NCBI RefSeq assembly: GCF_011386835.1
Contig: NC_088792.1
Span: 216,848,394 to 216,912,393 of the forward strand
Origin: Chrysemys picta bellii
Taxonomy: Eukaryota; Chordata; Testudines; Emydidae
DNA length: 64,000 nt
Direction of reading: 5' to 3'
Under the pieces are notes generated by a model. That model had not been told where the DNA came from. It searched no databases and saw only the letters and a list, made by a program, of their open reading frames with translations. The position numbers and the translations under genes were made by a program. Positions 1-11,943 of this stretch are shown here, piece by piece. Each line of letters opens with the position of its first letter. Within the stretch, counting starts at the first letter, position 1.

Positions 1-2000
1 CTCTTTGAGCATGAGGATGAATTAAGGAATGATTGGAATAGATGGAAAGGTATACAGAAGAGTCTACCACCAGCTGCAGTGGAAGGCCTTGGAGAGGGAG
101 TGAAGGTTGAGGCCCCCTCAAGGGCAGAATAGTCAACACTTCCTGTTTTCCCTTGTCACAAAGAGGTCAATTGCAGGGATGCCCCATCTTGCAAAGATGA
201 CTCAGAGAACACTCTCCTTTCAGGACCACTCACGGCTCAGGGAGAAAACCCTGCTAAGATGGTCTGCAAGATGATTTTGTACCACCGGCCAATGGACTGC
301 TACAGGAGTGATGTCGTCTTTGATGCAAAATTGCCACAGGTTGATCACCTCCAGGCAGAATAACCTGGACTGCACACACTCCCTTTCTTGTCCACATAGT
401 ACATGGTAGTGGTATTGTCAGTGAATATGTGAACCACTGCATATCCAATGCAGTCTCGGAAAGCATGACATATTGTGGATGGCCTGAAGTTCCAACATGC
501 TGATATGGAGTGAGGCTTCTTGTTTTGATCACAGGCCCTGCACCCTCAACGAGACCAGATGCACCCCCCAACCCAGAAGGGAAGCATCGGTAACCACTAA
601 CTTGGTCAGAAAGAGCCAAATAAAGGGGACTCCTTGGCACACATTGTGTGAGGACTCCCAGCAGTGCAAGTAATTTAGGACTGGTGGAGGAAGGTGCACC
701 AACCTGTCCAGAGAATACAGAGCAGGGTAGTAAACCATCCTGAGCCTCATCTAAAGAAGGCAAGGGTGCAACCTGGTGAACTGGATCACCTGTGTACAAG
801 TGGACACATGTCCCAGCAGGCTCAGACACAGATGGACTGTCATGGAAGGCTCGGATTGCAGACTGAGGCAGAGCTGTTGAATTGCCTGAAAGCAGTTGGT
901 CAGCAGGAACACCCTCGACCTTGTGGAATCCAAAAGGGCCCCAGTGAACTGCATTTTTGAGTGGGAAACAAAGTTGACTATGCAGTGTTTAAAATAAGTC
1001 CAACAGTCAAGAAAGCGCAACATGGTGGCACATGGGCAAGAACCACCTCTCTGGAGCTGCCCTTCAGCAACCAGTCATTGAGGTACGGGAAGATGTCAAT
1101 TTCCTTCCTCCTGAGATATGCCATGACCACCACCATGCATTTGGTAAAGACTCAAGGGGCAGAAGAGAGGCCAAAACAGGAGAAGCATATACTGAAAGCG
1201 GCATTCTACCACCAGAAAATGAAGAAACTTCTTGTGGCTCAGTAGAATGACCACATGAAAGTAAGCATCCTAAAGGTCCAGGGCAGCAAACGAGTCATTC
1301 TGAGACAGTGTGGGGAGGATAGCCAACAGAATAACCATGTGGAATCTCATGCACTCAATGGATTTGTTGAGGCCACTAAGTTCACGAATAGGTCTTTTCC
1401 CACCCTTAGATTTTGATATCAGGAAGTACCAGGAGTAAAAGTCGTGGCCCTTCCTCTGCCACTCCGAACTTCAACAGGGCTGACCTGCTTGAGGAGCAGT
1501 GTCTCGTGAAAGAGGACCCTGAAGAGGGACAGGGAAGGGAAGTGGAAAGGAGGGTGGGGCATGGAATGGAACTGGATTGCACAGTCTGATCAGACATTGT
1601 CTAGGACTCAGCTGTCTGAGGTAATCAAGTCCCAAGAATTGTAAAAGTGGGCCAGCCGGTCCCCAAAGAGATAGGGAGATGGAGGGGATGGAGTAATGAT
1701 GAACCACTGCCCCGAACAAAGTAAAAATGGGCATTCAGCCTGTGGGGATCGGGCATGTGAAATGTCCAAAACCCGAGCCCAGCTGCTTCCTCTTGTGGGA
1801 TCTATCCTTCTTCCTGCTGTTTTAGGGAGAGAAGGTTGTACAAAGGAATGCTGCTGCTGTGCCCCATAGTGGCATCTTTGCGAGGACAGTGTGTTCACTC
1901 CCAAGGACCTCAAGGCAGCCCTTGGAATCCCTGAAGGAGAGCAAACTGTCATCAGTCTTGTCTGAGAACAAGACTCGGCTGTCAAAAGGAAAGTCCTCAA
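1..2000 (-). pseudogene. DIRS pol remnant: reverse transcriptase and RNase H
   Basis: Read on the minus strand this stretch shows, in order, a region with FGDRLAHFYNSWDLITSD (about 1.6 kb), the palm segment with FAALDL-stop-DAYFH (about 1.27 kb), VFTKCMVVVMAYLRRKEIDI followed by FPYLNDWLL (1.07-1.09 kb), the segment LLGHVSTCTQVIQFTRL (about 0.77 kb), and the RNase H motifs VVTDASLLGWGVHL (about 0.57 kb) and FTDNTTTMYYV (about 0.4 kb). The catalytic YLDD of DIRS reverse transcriptases reads YLND here, so a catalytic aspartate is lost. Stops and frameshifts interrupt the frame several times. The role of an intact copy would be reverse transcription and RNA removal in the element's own life cycle. 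The N-terminal part above 1.6 kb is poorly defined because of the adjoining solo LTR. Confidence 0.8.
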
Positions 2001-2274
2001 TGGTTTGCTGGATGGATGTCCAGAGCAATCCCAGAGTTGTGCAGCCAGGAAGTCCTCCTCATAGTTACTGCCAAGACCATGACCCTTGCTGAAGTGTCCA
2101 CAATATCAAGGACAGACTGCAGGGATGTTTAAGCCATCAAGCAGTCTTCCTCAACCAACACTCAGAACTCCTATGCAAAGCCTCAGGCAACTGGTCCTCA
2201 AATTTAGACATGGCTAACCAATTGAGGAAATCATATTTGGATAGCAAAGCGTGCTGATTTTGCTCATTTGTGGG

Positions 2275-3778
2275 TGTGACGGGTTCGGTCACAGAGACCC
2301 CCTGGGGACCGTCACCTGATGTGCTGAAACTTCCTCTGAGCCCATTTCCTTTGCCAGTTTGGGACTCCAGAACCCTATCTTGTTGAGCCAGACATGCAAG
2401 CCTGCTGCAACACAGACCCAGGGTCTAAACCACACCCCCAAAGCTGCAGACTTAACTGAAAACAGCTCAGCAAGTACTCCTGTTTCCAGCACTCCCAATG
2501 GGATCCAAACCCCAAATAAATTAATTTTACTCTGTATAACGCTTATACAGGGTAAACTCATAAATTGTCTGCCCTGATAGAGAGATATGCACAACTGTTT
2601 GCTCCCCCAGGTATTAATCACTTACTCTGGGTTAATTAATAAACAAAAGTCATTTTATTAAGTATTAAAAAGTAGGATTTAAGTGGTTCCAAGTAATAAA
2701 AGACAGAACAAAGTAAGTTACCAAGCAAAATAAACCAGTCATTCTGAGACACGCAAGTCTAAGCCTAATACATTAAGAAACTGAATACAGGTAAATCTCA
2801 CCCTCAGAGATGTTCCAATAAGCTTCTTTCACAGACTAGACTTCTTCCTAATCTGGGCACAGTCCTTTCCCCTGGTACAATCCTTGTTAGTTCCAGCTCA
2901 GGTGGTAACTAGGGGCTCTCTCATGACTGGTAGCCCCCCTCATTCTGTTACACTCCTTTTTATATCTTTGGCACAAGGAGAGAATCTTTTGTCTCTCTGG
3001 GTTTCCACCCCTCCTTCTAAAGGGAAAAGCACCAGGTTTAAGATGGAGTCCAGTACCAGGTGACATGGTCACATGTCCTGTGAGACCCCAAGCCTCCATT
3101 ATTTCTGGGCTGACTCACATGAACACAGGTAGACTTGTAAGTAAACAGACCCATTTACAACCAATTGTCCTAGTCAATGGGAGCCATCAAGATTTCAAGC
3201 CACTATTAACGGCCCACACTTTGCATAATTACAATAGGACTTCAGAGTAATACTTCATATTTCTAGCTTCAGATACAACAGGGGTCTGCAACGTTCAGCA
3301 CGTGGCTCGCCAGGGTAAGCACCCTAGCGGGCTGGGCCAGTTTATTTACCTGCTGACGCGGCAGGTTTGGCCGATCGCAGCCCCCACTGACCGTGGTTCG
3401 CCGTCCCGGGCCAATGGGGGCGGCGGGAAGCCGCGGCCAGCACATCCCTCACCCGCGCTGCTTCTCGTCGCCCCCATTGGCCCAGGACAGCGAACCGCGG
3501 CGAGTGGGGAGCCGTGATCGGCCAAACCTGCCGCGTCAGCAGGTAAATAAACTGGCCCAGCCCGCTAGGGTGCTTATCCTGGCGAGCCGCGTGCCAAATG
3601 TTGCTGACCCGTGAGATACAAGAATGATACATTAATACAAATAGGATGAACATACTCAGTAGATTATAAGCTTTGTAATGACACCTTACAAGAGACCTTT
3701 TGCAGAAAGCATACTCCAGTTATATTATATTCACACTCATAAACATATTTCCATAAACATATGGAGTGCAACATCACA
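2275..3778 (-). mobile_element. Solo LTR (retrovirus-like), carrying a nested hAT MITE
   Basis: The unit starts TGTGACGGG and ends CATCACA, and is flanked by an exact 5-bp duplication GTGGG (2270-2274 and 3779-3783), as expected for an integrase-mediated insertion. On the minus strand a TATA box (TATAAAAAGG, 2955-2964) lies about 300 bp upstream of a poly(A) signal AATAAA (2654-2659), so the LTR reads right to left. No internal retroviral genes flank it, so it is a solo LTR left by LTR-LTR recombination. Its own length is about 1.16 kb once the MITE at 3279-3613 and one 8-bp duplication are removed. Confidence 0.85.
3279..3613. mobile_element. Palindromic hAT-type MITE, copy A
   Basis: Terminal inverted repeats begin CAGGGGTCTGCAACGTTC, and the whole 335 bp folds back on itself around a GC-rich centre. 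It is flanked by an exact 8-bp duplication AGATACAA (3271-3278, 3614-3621), the hAT signature. There is no coding capacity. It inserted into the solo LTR, so it is younger than that LTR. A relative lies at 9087-9420. Confidence 0.9.
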
Positions 3779-3783
3779 GTGGG

Positions 3784-5640
3784 GACGATTAAGTATAGAT
3801 CTTCCTGCCCAGAAGATCCAACCACTTGCAGTCTCTGCCCTTGGGGGCAGACTTGAACTCACCCTGCTGAGCTCTGTTGTTTACTGCTGTTATGACCAGG
3901 GAATTCGGGGCCAGGTGAGAAGAGAACCCCTCAAATCCCTGCATGGGAACAAAGTAGTGCTTTTCAATGCACTTAGCCACCGGTATACCGCGGTCAGTGT
4001 ACTCCACAGGGCTCTCGTTGGCTCAAGTAGCACATCACTGATCAGGAGCGTCACTCTTCCAGGGATGGCGGGCTGTAAAATGTCCACCAGTCTGAGCATG
4101 TTCTCTTGAAGAAACTCCACCTGGATGCCTAGGAATGTGGCTACACTGCATAAAAAGCCCTCTGGAACAGAGGGAGAGGACGAAGCAGGCAGCATGGCAT
4201 CACATCCAGCAATGAGGAAGAAGGTCTCAGCTGAGCCAAACTGACTCTCACCCATGGGAAGACATCCTAGGAGGGAGGACTCCAGCAGCTCTGCAGGGAG
4301 GAAGTCCACCCATACCTGGGCTTGCAGTTGATCTGAAACCACTGCCGTTGACCTGACTGGTTACTTCAGCATCTAATGGGATGAAGAGCAGGATCTCTGT
4401 GAATTCATCAGGGGATGAGGAGCCGGAAAATCATCAGAACCTTGAAACTCATCAGATGATGCAGAGCGGGAAGATGATGATCCCAACTCGGAATCAAAAG
4501 TGTCCCAGGATCTCAGCAACATGGGCGGAGCAATGCCTGAGGGAGCCAACAGGCAGTCTGATTCATCTGTCACCTAGAACGAGGCAGGAATTGGTGCCCC
4601 CAATGAAGGAAGTACCCTCAATACAGAGCATGCCATTGCTGCAGGCAGTGTTGGGTCACAGCGTAAACAGCGGTACCAGAGCACCAAAATACATCAACAT
4701 AAAGGATGGCAAAAGCTGCCCTGGGAGCACCTACAGCATTTAATGCAGTGAGGCTGAAGAGGGTCCGGTGCCGAGGTCCTCCCCAACCGATTTTGATACT
4801 GGCTCCATCTCCACCACAGGGAGGGGAGATCTGGATGCAGCGTTTTCAGACACAAGGGTTCAGTGGCTCACTCCATCGGAGGGGCTATAGGTGCCGTAGC
4901 CCTGAGAAAGTCCTGGATGAAGAGTGAGGTTGGGACCAAAAGGCAGAGTAGGTCTGCGGCTGCTTGGTACACTGGCAACATGGATGCAGTCGGCTACTGG
5001 CATCTCCCTTATCAGTACTGGACTCAATGGATGCCTGAAGGCCTGAAGTGGAGTAGATGTACAGGATTTCTGCCTTTCCTGTTCCGTACCAGGAAAGGGT
5101 CAGTGGTACCAGTGCCATCCCAAGTGCCGGAACCGGTTGCATGCCAATCTGCACTTTTCCTGGGGGAGGCAGAGGAGTTGTCCCACAACCTGGAGTGGTA
5201 CCAACTGGTCTTCTGAGACCTCTTCCTCGGATCCTCTGTCTCTTCGGCAAGGCACCTGCCCCAGAACAAAAGGCAGCAGTGCTCTCCGAGCCCGAGGGTG
5301 ATCTTCAACCCAAGAAAGGTCTCAGTACTATATCAGACCACATGGTCTGTTCAAGCAGGTGCTGCTTGTGGTGAAGGTCCAGCACCACCTGAGTCCTCTT
5401 TTAAACAATTTACAGATCAATCAATGCTCCTTAAGGTGGGCCTCGCTAAAACAAAGCAAGCACCTAGTATGGGGGTTGCTGTTGGAAATCATCCCTCCAC
5501 AAAATGAACAATGTTTAAACCCTGGTGAAGGCATCACTGGGGAACACTATCTACTGATTACTACAACTACTAACCATCTAACTGTATACAAGAAACTAGA
5601 CTAAGACTGAATGCAAGGTTGTGAGACTACAACCACACAG
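3784..5640 (-). pseudogene. DIRS gag remnant
   Basis: The longest minus-strand open stretch (3890-4342, 150 codons) contains LGIQVEFLQE, RVTLLISDVLLEPTRALW and, further along, YFVPMQGFEGFSSHLAPNSL in another frame, all resembling the C-terminal half of DIRS gag proteins known from turtles. Upstream (4.3-5.6 kb) lies acidic, serine-rich sequence and further gag-like text broken by frameshifts. Gag would package the element's RNA. Nothing here can make a full protein. Confidence 0.6.
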
Positions 5641-5870
5641 AGTTCCTACTCCAGCCACAGGCGGTGAGAAGGAACTGAGAGGAGTCAGGGTGCTACCGCC
5701 TCATAAAGCGGGTAGGGACCACAGCCATGAGGCACTAGTGATGTCTCTCTACAAGTACTGCTAGGCATAAGGTCTCCAGCTCCAGTGAGCTTAGCGCACA
5801 CACACCTAAGTGGAATACACATCGGCATCCACTCGAAGATGAACTTGGTACTATTTCCCATCCAGCACTT
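5641..5870 (-). repeat. DIRS terminal repeat (5' side)
   Basis: Minus-strand text includes CTTCGAGTGGATGCCGATG, then the GTGTGTGTGCGCTAAG stretch and CTCAGTTCCTTCTCACCGCC, which I recognise as the start region of turtle DIRS elements. It lies upstream of the gag remnant in the right orientation. The outer boundary is approximate. Confidence 0.55.
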
Positions 5871-6060
5871 CCAATTATGAAGTAGAGGAGACTGGATAAA
5901 TACAGATGTGAGTAGGATGCTTACTGGAGTGAACTTTGCTTCTGTGAAGAAGTTAAATTCAACTGCTTTTGTACTAAGCCACAACAAACCAAACATGGTG
6001 AATATTTAAGTTTAAAAGCAAACAATATATTCCAAAATAAAAGAACATAACAGCAATGTA

Positions 6061-6179
6061 GGGGGACCAGATGTCCCGATTTTCTAGGGACAGTCCTAAT
6101 ATTTGGGGCTTTTTTTTAATATAGGCTTCTATTGCCCCCACCCCCATCCCAGTTTTTCACACTTGCTATCTGGTCACCC
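6061..6179. mobile_element. Short MITE flanked by TA
   Basis: About 119 bp beginning GGGGGACCAGATGTCCCG and ending GCTATCTGGTCACCC, so the ends are inverted repeats (GGKGACCAGATxxC). It sits between TA dinucleotides (6059-6060, 6180-6181), which suggests a Tc1/mariner-like mobiliser. It is non-coding. Confidence 0.6.
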
Positions 6180-6181
6180 TA

Positions 6182-8040
6182 CAGCAAAGCTATAAAGAGT
6201 GTTGCTATTATACAAGAAAATAAATATGACAAAGAAAATTAAGACCATGCATCATTCTAGTCTTGTGAGAATTTGAAAATGGTATGCTTCTATCTTGTAC
6301 TTTCTAATAATATATGATACACTTCAGAGGTATTGGTAGGATGAATAACTGAGCAGGATAAGGTTTAAGTACTCAATTAATTGGCTTATTACCTATTTTA
6401 AAAGAGAATAACTGTTTGCCAGAATGTTTTCTGACACCTAAAAAGCCAGCAGTTACAAGTCCCTTGACTTTTATGGGTCCTGTTGTATTGATTTCAACAG
6501 TCACAACAGTTCCCAACCAATTATCTGCTACTAAAGGCTTGAGCAAGACACTATGGTTCAACTTCCACTTGGAGAGGTGGTGGCAGGGATCCCCCACCCA
6601 GAGAGGCAAATGCAGGGCCCCTTTTCCTGCCCAAGAGCAGCAGCAGAGGTCCCACTTCCCACAGGGAAGCAGAAGATTCCCCCTTTCCCTACCTGAAAAG
6701 CCAGGGTGGCAGCAGAGGGACCCACCAATATTTACCCAGCACCCAGTATGTATCTGTTTGGAGCGCGGGGAGGGGACCAGTGCATTCTTCTCTTGATGCC
6801 AAAGTCCTCTGTTTGGATGCTGTTGGTGGGCATCCCTGAGCTCTGAGTCTCGGCATTAACACCCGTTGAGTTGCATAGGGCAGCTCTTCCATCTCAGAGC
6901 TATTGTTTCAAACTGTCTGCTGATTCAGGCAGACATCATTGCATTAGTTACTCTTAATACACATTTTCAAGGGTTTCTTTACAACCATGAGGTCTAGAAA
7001 CTTATTTATTAAATGAAAGCTGGAATTCTGGTGTAATCACATGATTCCAGGAGCTACGGCCTTACGCACAGGCATTTAGTACTTATGCTCAATTGCTGAA
7101 GCCATAGAGGCTCCTCTGCTATGTTCTACACATACAGCACTGCAGCCAGCTCCCACATGTGTCAGTACATATTTCCATCTGTCCTATACAGCTTGCATAG
7201 ACAGTGGGAAGTGGGGCCAACAGCAAGGAAATGAGGAGGAAGGGAAACTGGAGACAGATTCTGGGTAATGCAGAATCTGGGAGGCCAGCTGCTGACCTCT
7301 ACTATTGGGTGAATGGAGGGTCAATAGTAGAATTTTCTCTTCCCCACTCCCTGCCTGAGCCCATCTCAGCTCCTACTCCTCTTGTCTAACTGCAGTGCAA
7401 TAGGGAAGTATGAAAGAGACCCAGAAAGAGAGAACATAGAGCTGAGAGTGAAATGGCAGGAAGGACACATAGTTGATTCAAAAACAGCTGCAGCCACAGC
7501 AACAGACAGCTAACACCTTCAGATAATTAAGACCCCAGATATGGAGAGAAGATGAATGAGGGGATAAAAGGGGGAGGAGGGGAAGAAGAAGACAGAGAGC
7601 TGAGGTCCTTAAGGAAGACAGGACAAAGAAGGAGTGATAGGAAGGGAACTAAAGAGACTGGAAGTTTGGAAAGAAGAAGGAAAGAATAATGAGTGGAAAG
7701 GAAACACTGGGAGGACCAGAGACTAAGAATTTTTGGGAAGGCTAGAGTGTTTGTAGAGACTTGTGAAACTGGAAGGAAGTACCAGAATCTGAAAGAGTGA
7801 TACAGAAAAATAGGATTTGGAACATCAGCCAAGGACTGCTACTGGAGACACCTGGAAAACATCAGAAGGGGAGAAGTTCAAAGAGTTTAAGAACACCAGA
7901 AGAAGCCCAAGCAGAACATTCACACTCAATGAAAGGAGGAGGGAACTCACTGCACAGCTTGGGAGCCTGTTAGTTTCCCATTCATGCTTCCCCAGCCATA
8001 TGGAGCATTCCTGGATCTCAGGAAACTGAAAACAGGGAAA
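6182..8040. other. Non-coding stretch without an assignable gene
   Basis: I see no supported exon here. From about 7520 to 7810 the plus strand is strongly purine-rich (many GGAAG and GAAGAA runs), a low-complexity tract that also makes spurious minus-strand frames. A short open minus-strand stretch at 6373-6609 lacks recognisable motifs. Confidence 0.5.
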
Positions 8041-8240
8041 AACAACAAGGAGTCCTTGTGGCACCTTAGAGACTAACACATTTATTTGGGCATAAGCTTT
8101 CGTGGGCTAGAACCCACTTCATCAGATGCATGGAGTGGAAAATACAGGAGCAGGTATAAATGCATGAAAAGATGGGAGTTGCCTTACCAAGTGTAAGGAG
8201 AGTCTAACGAGACAATTCAATTAACAGTAGGATACCAATG
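8041..8240. repeat. Chelonian interspersed repeat fragment
   Basis: Contains GGAGTCCTTGTGGCACCTTA, then AGAGACTAACACATTTATTT and CTTCATCAGATGCATGGAGT, a unit I recognise as very common in turtle and other sauropsid DNA. Its class is uncertain. The boundaries are approximate. Confidence 0.55.
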
Positions 8241-9086
8241 GAGGAAAAATAACTCAGCAAATCAGCAGCCAACCAGAAACAGTCATCTACGCACTCAGTA
8301 GCTTGATATCAATCGAACTTTTCCTCATTTTCACTCTCTCTCACATTGGGAAGGAGTAGGGGAAAGGAGCACCTAAAATTTAGTTGATGGCTCTCTCAAA
8401 ATAGTAGAGAGGGTAGGAGGTGTTATTCTTCAATTGTTAAAATAAATTATAAATATTTGAAAACAGACTATGGATGAAAATGTGTTAAAACATTTGACAG
8501 TCAAGGGTTACAATAAATTAGGCAAGGGTTAAAAGGAATTTACCAATATCACTAACAACAAAATTATACAGTAGTGCTAAAAGCAATTTTTTAATACAAA
8601 TACTGGATAAGTATAAAAAATATTCAAACATAGAAAATAAAATGCATAAAAATTATATTTAAAAATAAGAAAAGATTAAGTATGTATAAAGCCAAAAGGC
8701 ATGGGTTAAATATATGGCAATTAAAACTACAAAACAGAGTAAACAAATGTTAAATATAGTTTTTAAAACAAAAAAGGAAAGAGTTATTCAAAACACTGAA
8801 ATGGCAACGGTTAGATAAAATTTTTTTAAAAAACAGTACAATCAAAATTCAGAAAAAGGAAGGGTTAAAATACTCTACATAGCGACAATAGGCCATGATG
8901 AATAACATCAAAGCAACAGACACTAGGCTGGGGTTAAGTAAGAAAAAGTGGAATTCAGCTTTAGTCATGAGATAATGATGGGGAAGTCTTAGGTCTCTTT
9001 ACTTGGTTTGTCTGCCAGGCCCCAATCCTACAAAGCAGCTCCATGGAGACAGACCCCTGACCTGCATAGCAGATTATTAACTACAC
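8241..9086. other. AT-rich non-coding stretch
   Basis: A/T-rich DNA with many short runs of A. I see no exon, RNA gene or bounded element between the repeat on the left and the hAT MITE on the right. Confidence 0.5.
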
Positions 9087-9420
9087 CAGGGGTCGGCAAC
9101 GTTCGGCACGTGGCTCGCCAGGGTAAGCACCCTGGCGGGCCAGGCCAGTTTTATTTACCTGCTGACGCGGCAGATTCGGCCGATTGAGGCCCCCACTGGC
9201 TGCGGTTCGCTGTCCTGGGCCAATGGGGGCGGCAAGAAGCCGCAGCCAGCACATCGCTCGCCTGCGCCGCTTCTCGCCACCTCCATTGGCCCAGGACGGC
9301 GAACCGCGGCCAGTGGGGACCGCGATAGGCCGAACCTGCCGCGTCAGCAGGTAAATAAAACTGGCCCGGCCCGCCAGGGTGCTTACCCTGGCGAGCCGCG
9401 TGCCAACATTGCAGCCCCTG
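9087..9420. mobile_element. Palindromic hAT-type MITE, copy B
   Basis: Starts CAGGGGTCGGCAACGTTC and ends with the partly diverged complement (CATTGCAGCCCCTG). It is 334 bp, GC-rich and almost a perfect fold-back. The exact 8-bp duplication AACTACAC (9079-9086, 9421-9428) confirms transposition. It is the same family as 3279-3613, with most positions identical. Confidence 0.9.
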
Positions 9421-10281
9421 AACTACACTGATGTCTGCACAGGAGTAGAGGTTCCCTCAGGCAAAGCAGTTTGCAGGATTGGGGCCTAAATTAATGTTAC
9501 TAGACTACAAATTCTTCATGGCAGGTCCAATGCTTTTTTATTTGGCTGTATGATGTCTAGAACATTTGGGAGGCTCAGCAAATAAAAAACATGTTCATTG
9601 GCCAATAACAGTTAGTCCTGATTTCAATTAAGTCAATGTCAAATTCATATATGCATACCTGAGAAGATACTGGATATTGACCAATGAACACAAATAGGAT
9701 CTGTTTTCAGTGTAACAGTGTAAATCTGGAGTAAAATCACTGAAGACAATGGAGTTACTTTGGATTTACGCTGTCGAACAGAGATCGGAATCCAGCCTCC
9801 ACCTATTCTTTCATGTTATTGCTGTTATAAAAGATTTAACAAAGTGAAAAAAGGCAGTTCTAAAAACAGATATATAGATGGAGTTGGTATTATTAAGGTT
9901 GCCTGATCCTTAAAAGCATCCCTGCCAACCAAAGATGAAAGATTTTGAAACTCACACAACTAGCTCACAAATAATACTGAAAGTACGAAAGGTATTTATT
10001 TAGTGTAAAGTTTAAAACTATGTAGGATGAGAAATTTGAGGGAGATGATTAAAAATGTCTATTTCCTCTCAGTATGATCGGTCACCAAGCATTGTCAATT
10101 TCAAAGGACTTTTTCCTCTACCCATGTTTTGGAATTGTCTGTCCTCTTTTCTGGGGCCTCTTACATAGTTAAACAGCATCTGAGGTAACTGATCTCTTAT
10201 ACAAATTCAATAAATGTTACATATAAATCAAAGAAAGTTTAAGAAAATTTACACAGAACAACATGAGTTTACAAATATCAT
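9421..10281. other. Non-coding stretch without an assignable gene
   Basis: No exon with paired splice sites and no bounded repeat was recognised. Near 9720-9770 there is a segment (GTGTAAATCTGGAGTAAAAT and following) that looks like an old interspersed repeat remnant. Confidence 0.4.
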
Positions 10282-11499
10282 TAGGGTTACCATATTTCAG
10301 CAAGCAAAAAAGACGACGGGAGGAGCCCCGCCCCCGTCCTGCCCTAGCCCCGCCCCTGCCCCTCCCACTTCCCGCCCCCCTCAGAAGCCCCAACCCTCCC
10401 CCGTTCCTTGTCCCATGACTGCCCCCTCCTGGGACCCCTGCCCCTAACTGCCCCCCAGGACTCCACCCCCTACCTAAGCCTCCCTGCCTCTTGTCCCCTG
10501 ACTGCCCCCTCCTGAGACCCTCCCCCCATCCTAACTGGCCCCCTAGGAGCCTACCCTACCTGTACCCTGATTGCCCCAACCTTTATCCACACCCCCACCC
10601 CAGACAGACCCCTGGGACTCCCACGCCCCATCCAACCACTCCCTACCCCCTGACATCCCCCCCCAGAACTACCGACCCATCTAAACCCCTCTGCTCCCTG
10701 TCCCCTGACTGCTCCAATCCCTCTCCCCACCCCTGCCCCCTGACAGCCCCCCCCAGAACTCCCAAACACCCCCCGCTCCTTGTCCCCTGACTGCCCCCTC
10801 CTGGGACCCCTGCTCCTAACTGCCCTCCAGAACCCCACCCCCTACCTAAGCCTCCCTGTTCCTTGTCCCCTAACTGCCCCCTCCTAAGAACCCCCCAAAC
10901 TGCCCCCCAGGACCCTACCCCCTACCTGTATCCTGACTGCCCAAAACCTTCTCCACCCCCCAAAAAAGCCACCCTCCCCCGAACTCCGGGACCCCCCCCC
11001 ATCTCTTGACTGCCCCCTCCAAAATCTCCCTGCCCCTTCTCCTGCCCCCCTTACCCTGCCGCTCAGAACATGGTGTTGGGCTCTGTGCGGAGCCAGACAC
11101 GTGGCTGCGCTCCCCAGCGCAACACACAACCCGGTCCCACCCCACCCAGTGCTGCCGGAGCGGGGCGCTGGGCTGCAGGGGAGGAGGAGCTGCCCAGGCC
11201 CAATGCAAATGGCCCGGCAGGCCAGCCGGCTCAGAATGCAGGGAAGGAGGGGGGGGAGGGAGGAGGAGCTCTCCAGCTGCTCCGGAATCCAGCCCGGCAA
11301 GCTGCAGTGGGAAGGGCTCTGGCTGCCAGAGCCCCATGCGAGCGGCTGACTTTCCTGCAGCCCTCCCAGCCGCTCGCTCTACTCTGCATGGGGGGGAAAT
11401 CCCGGACATTTTTAGTGATTTACAAATTCCCCCCCGGACGCTATTTTTAACACAAAAAGGAGGACATGTCCGGGTAAATCCGGACGAATGGTAACCCTA
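10282..11499. mobile_element. GC-rich non-autonomous element, TAGGGTTACC termini, copy 1
   Basis: Termini are TAGGGTTACCAT and its complement ATGGTAACCCTA. Flanking 8-mers AATATCAT (10274-10281) and AATATCAC (11500-11507) differ at one base, fitting a hAT-like 8-bp target duplication. The interior is C-rich, with repeated CCCCTGACTGCCCC-type units, then a GC-rich core and a right end with GGACATGTCCGGG. Open frames across it are compositional artefacts. Relatives lie at 15459, 47239 and, more distantly, 51505. Confidence 0.75.
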
Positions 11500-11507
11500 A
11501 ATATCAC

Positions 11508-11908
11508 AGAGCATTGCAATGAAGTATGGTTTATCATAACTAGTCTGTCCTTCACACTTAATACTTCAAGGCCAAGATTTTTAAAAATGAGACTTTACAG
11601 TAAATCTACAACTTCCATATTTTAGCACCTAACTAAGCAGCCTGATTTTCAGATGTGATGAGCACCTAACAAATCCCCATGATATCAACTGGTCATTTAG
11701 GTCAAATGCTCCATATACCATTATTGATCCCCTGAGTCATCCAGTTCCCCAAAATGCTACATAAAAAAAAAGTATGGTAATTATAGTTCCATTCAAAGCA
11801 GGGTGGAAAATGTGTGAAGTGCTGAAGTTCATATAGTGTGGGTTTTAGGCAGACTAACTTATCAAACAATTATCTGGCATTAAAACAAAAATCATGTATA
11901 ATTCTTAC
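11508..11908. other. Intronic-looking non-coding stretch
   Basis: Unique-looking A/T-rich DNA with no feature recognised. It would be intron downstream of the 35-bp exon at 11909-11943. Confidence 0.4.
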
Positions 11909-11943
11909 CATGGAATTTTCTCCTTCTCAAGTGTACGATCATG
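11909..11943 (-). CDS. Internal 35-bp coding exon of an unidentified host gene
   Basis: On the minus strand the exon is preceded by a pyrimidine-rich tract and acceptor (TTTATGTTTGCAG) and followed by donor GTAAGAA. It begins in phase 0, exactly as the exon at 13265-13404 ends, and encodes HDRTLEKEKIP plus two bases of the next codon. The match of phase and both splice sites is strong evidence that this tiny open segment is real. The peptide is charged and continues what looks like the start of a coiled coil. No following exon was found before the left edge, so the rest of the gene is probably outside the window. Product not recognised. Confidence 0.65.

Larger units (their letters stand above)
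1..5870 (-). mobile_element. Decayed DIRS-type retrotransposon, split by a solo LTR
   Basis: Minus-strand translation gives DIRS-like protein pieces in the expected order: terminal repeat near 5.65-5.87 kb, gag at 3.8-5.6 kb, then reverse transcriptase and RNase H from about 1.6 kb to the left edge. The element runs off the window on the left, so the methyltransferase and tyrosine recombinase expected of the family are not seen. It is interrupted at 2275-3778 by a solo LTR that duplicated GTGGG. Many stops and frameshifts show an old, dead copy. DIRS assignment rests on recognised motif order rather than on a database search. Confidence 0.8.

Noticed and set aside
6390..6440. Minus-strand exon candidate with acceptor and GTAATA-like donor
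   Set aside because: In the phase required after the 11909-11943 exon it meets a stop, and there is no other support.
10214..11494. Proline-rich open frames on both strands
   Set aside because: They lie in a C-rich mobile element core with tandem units; overlapping frames on both strands show compositional origin.
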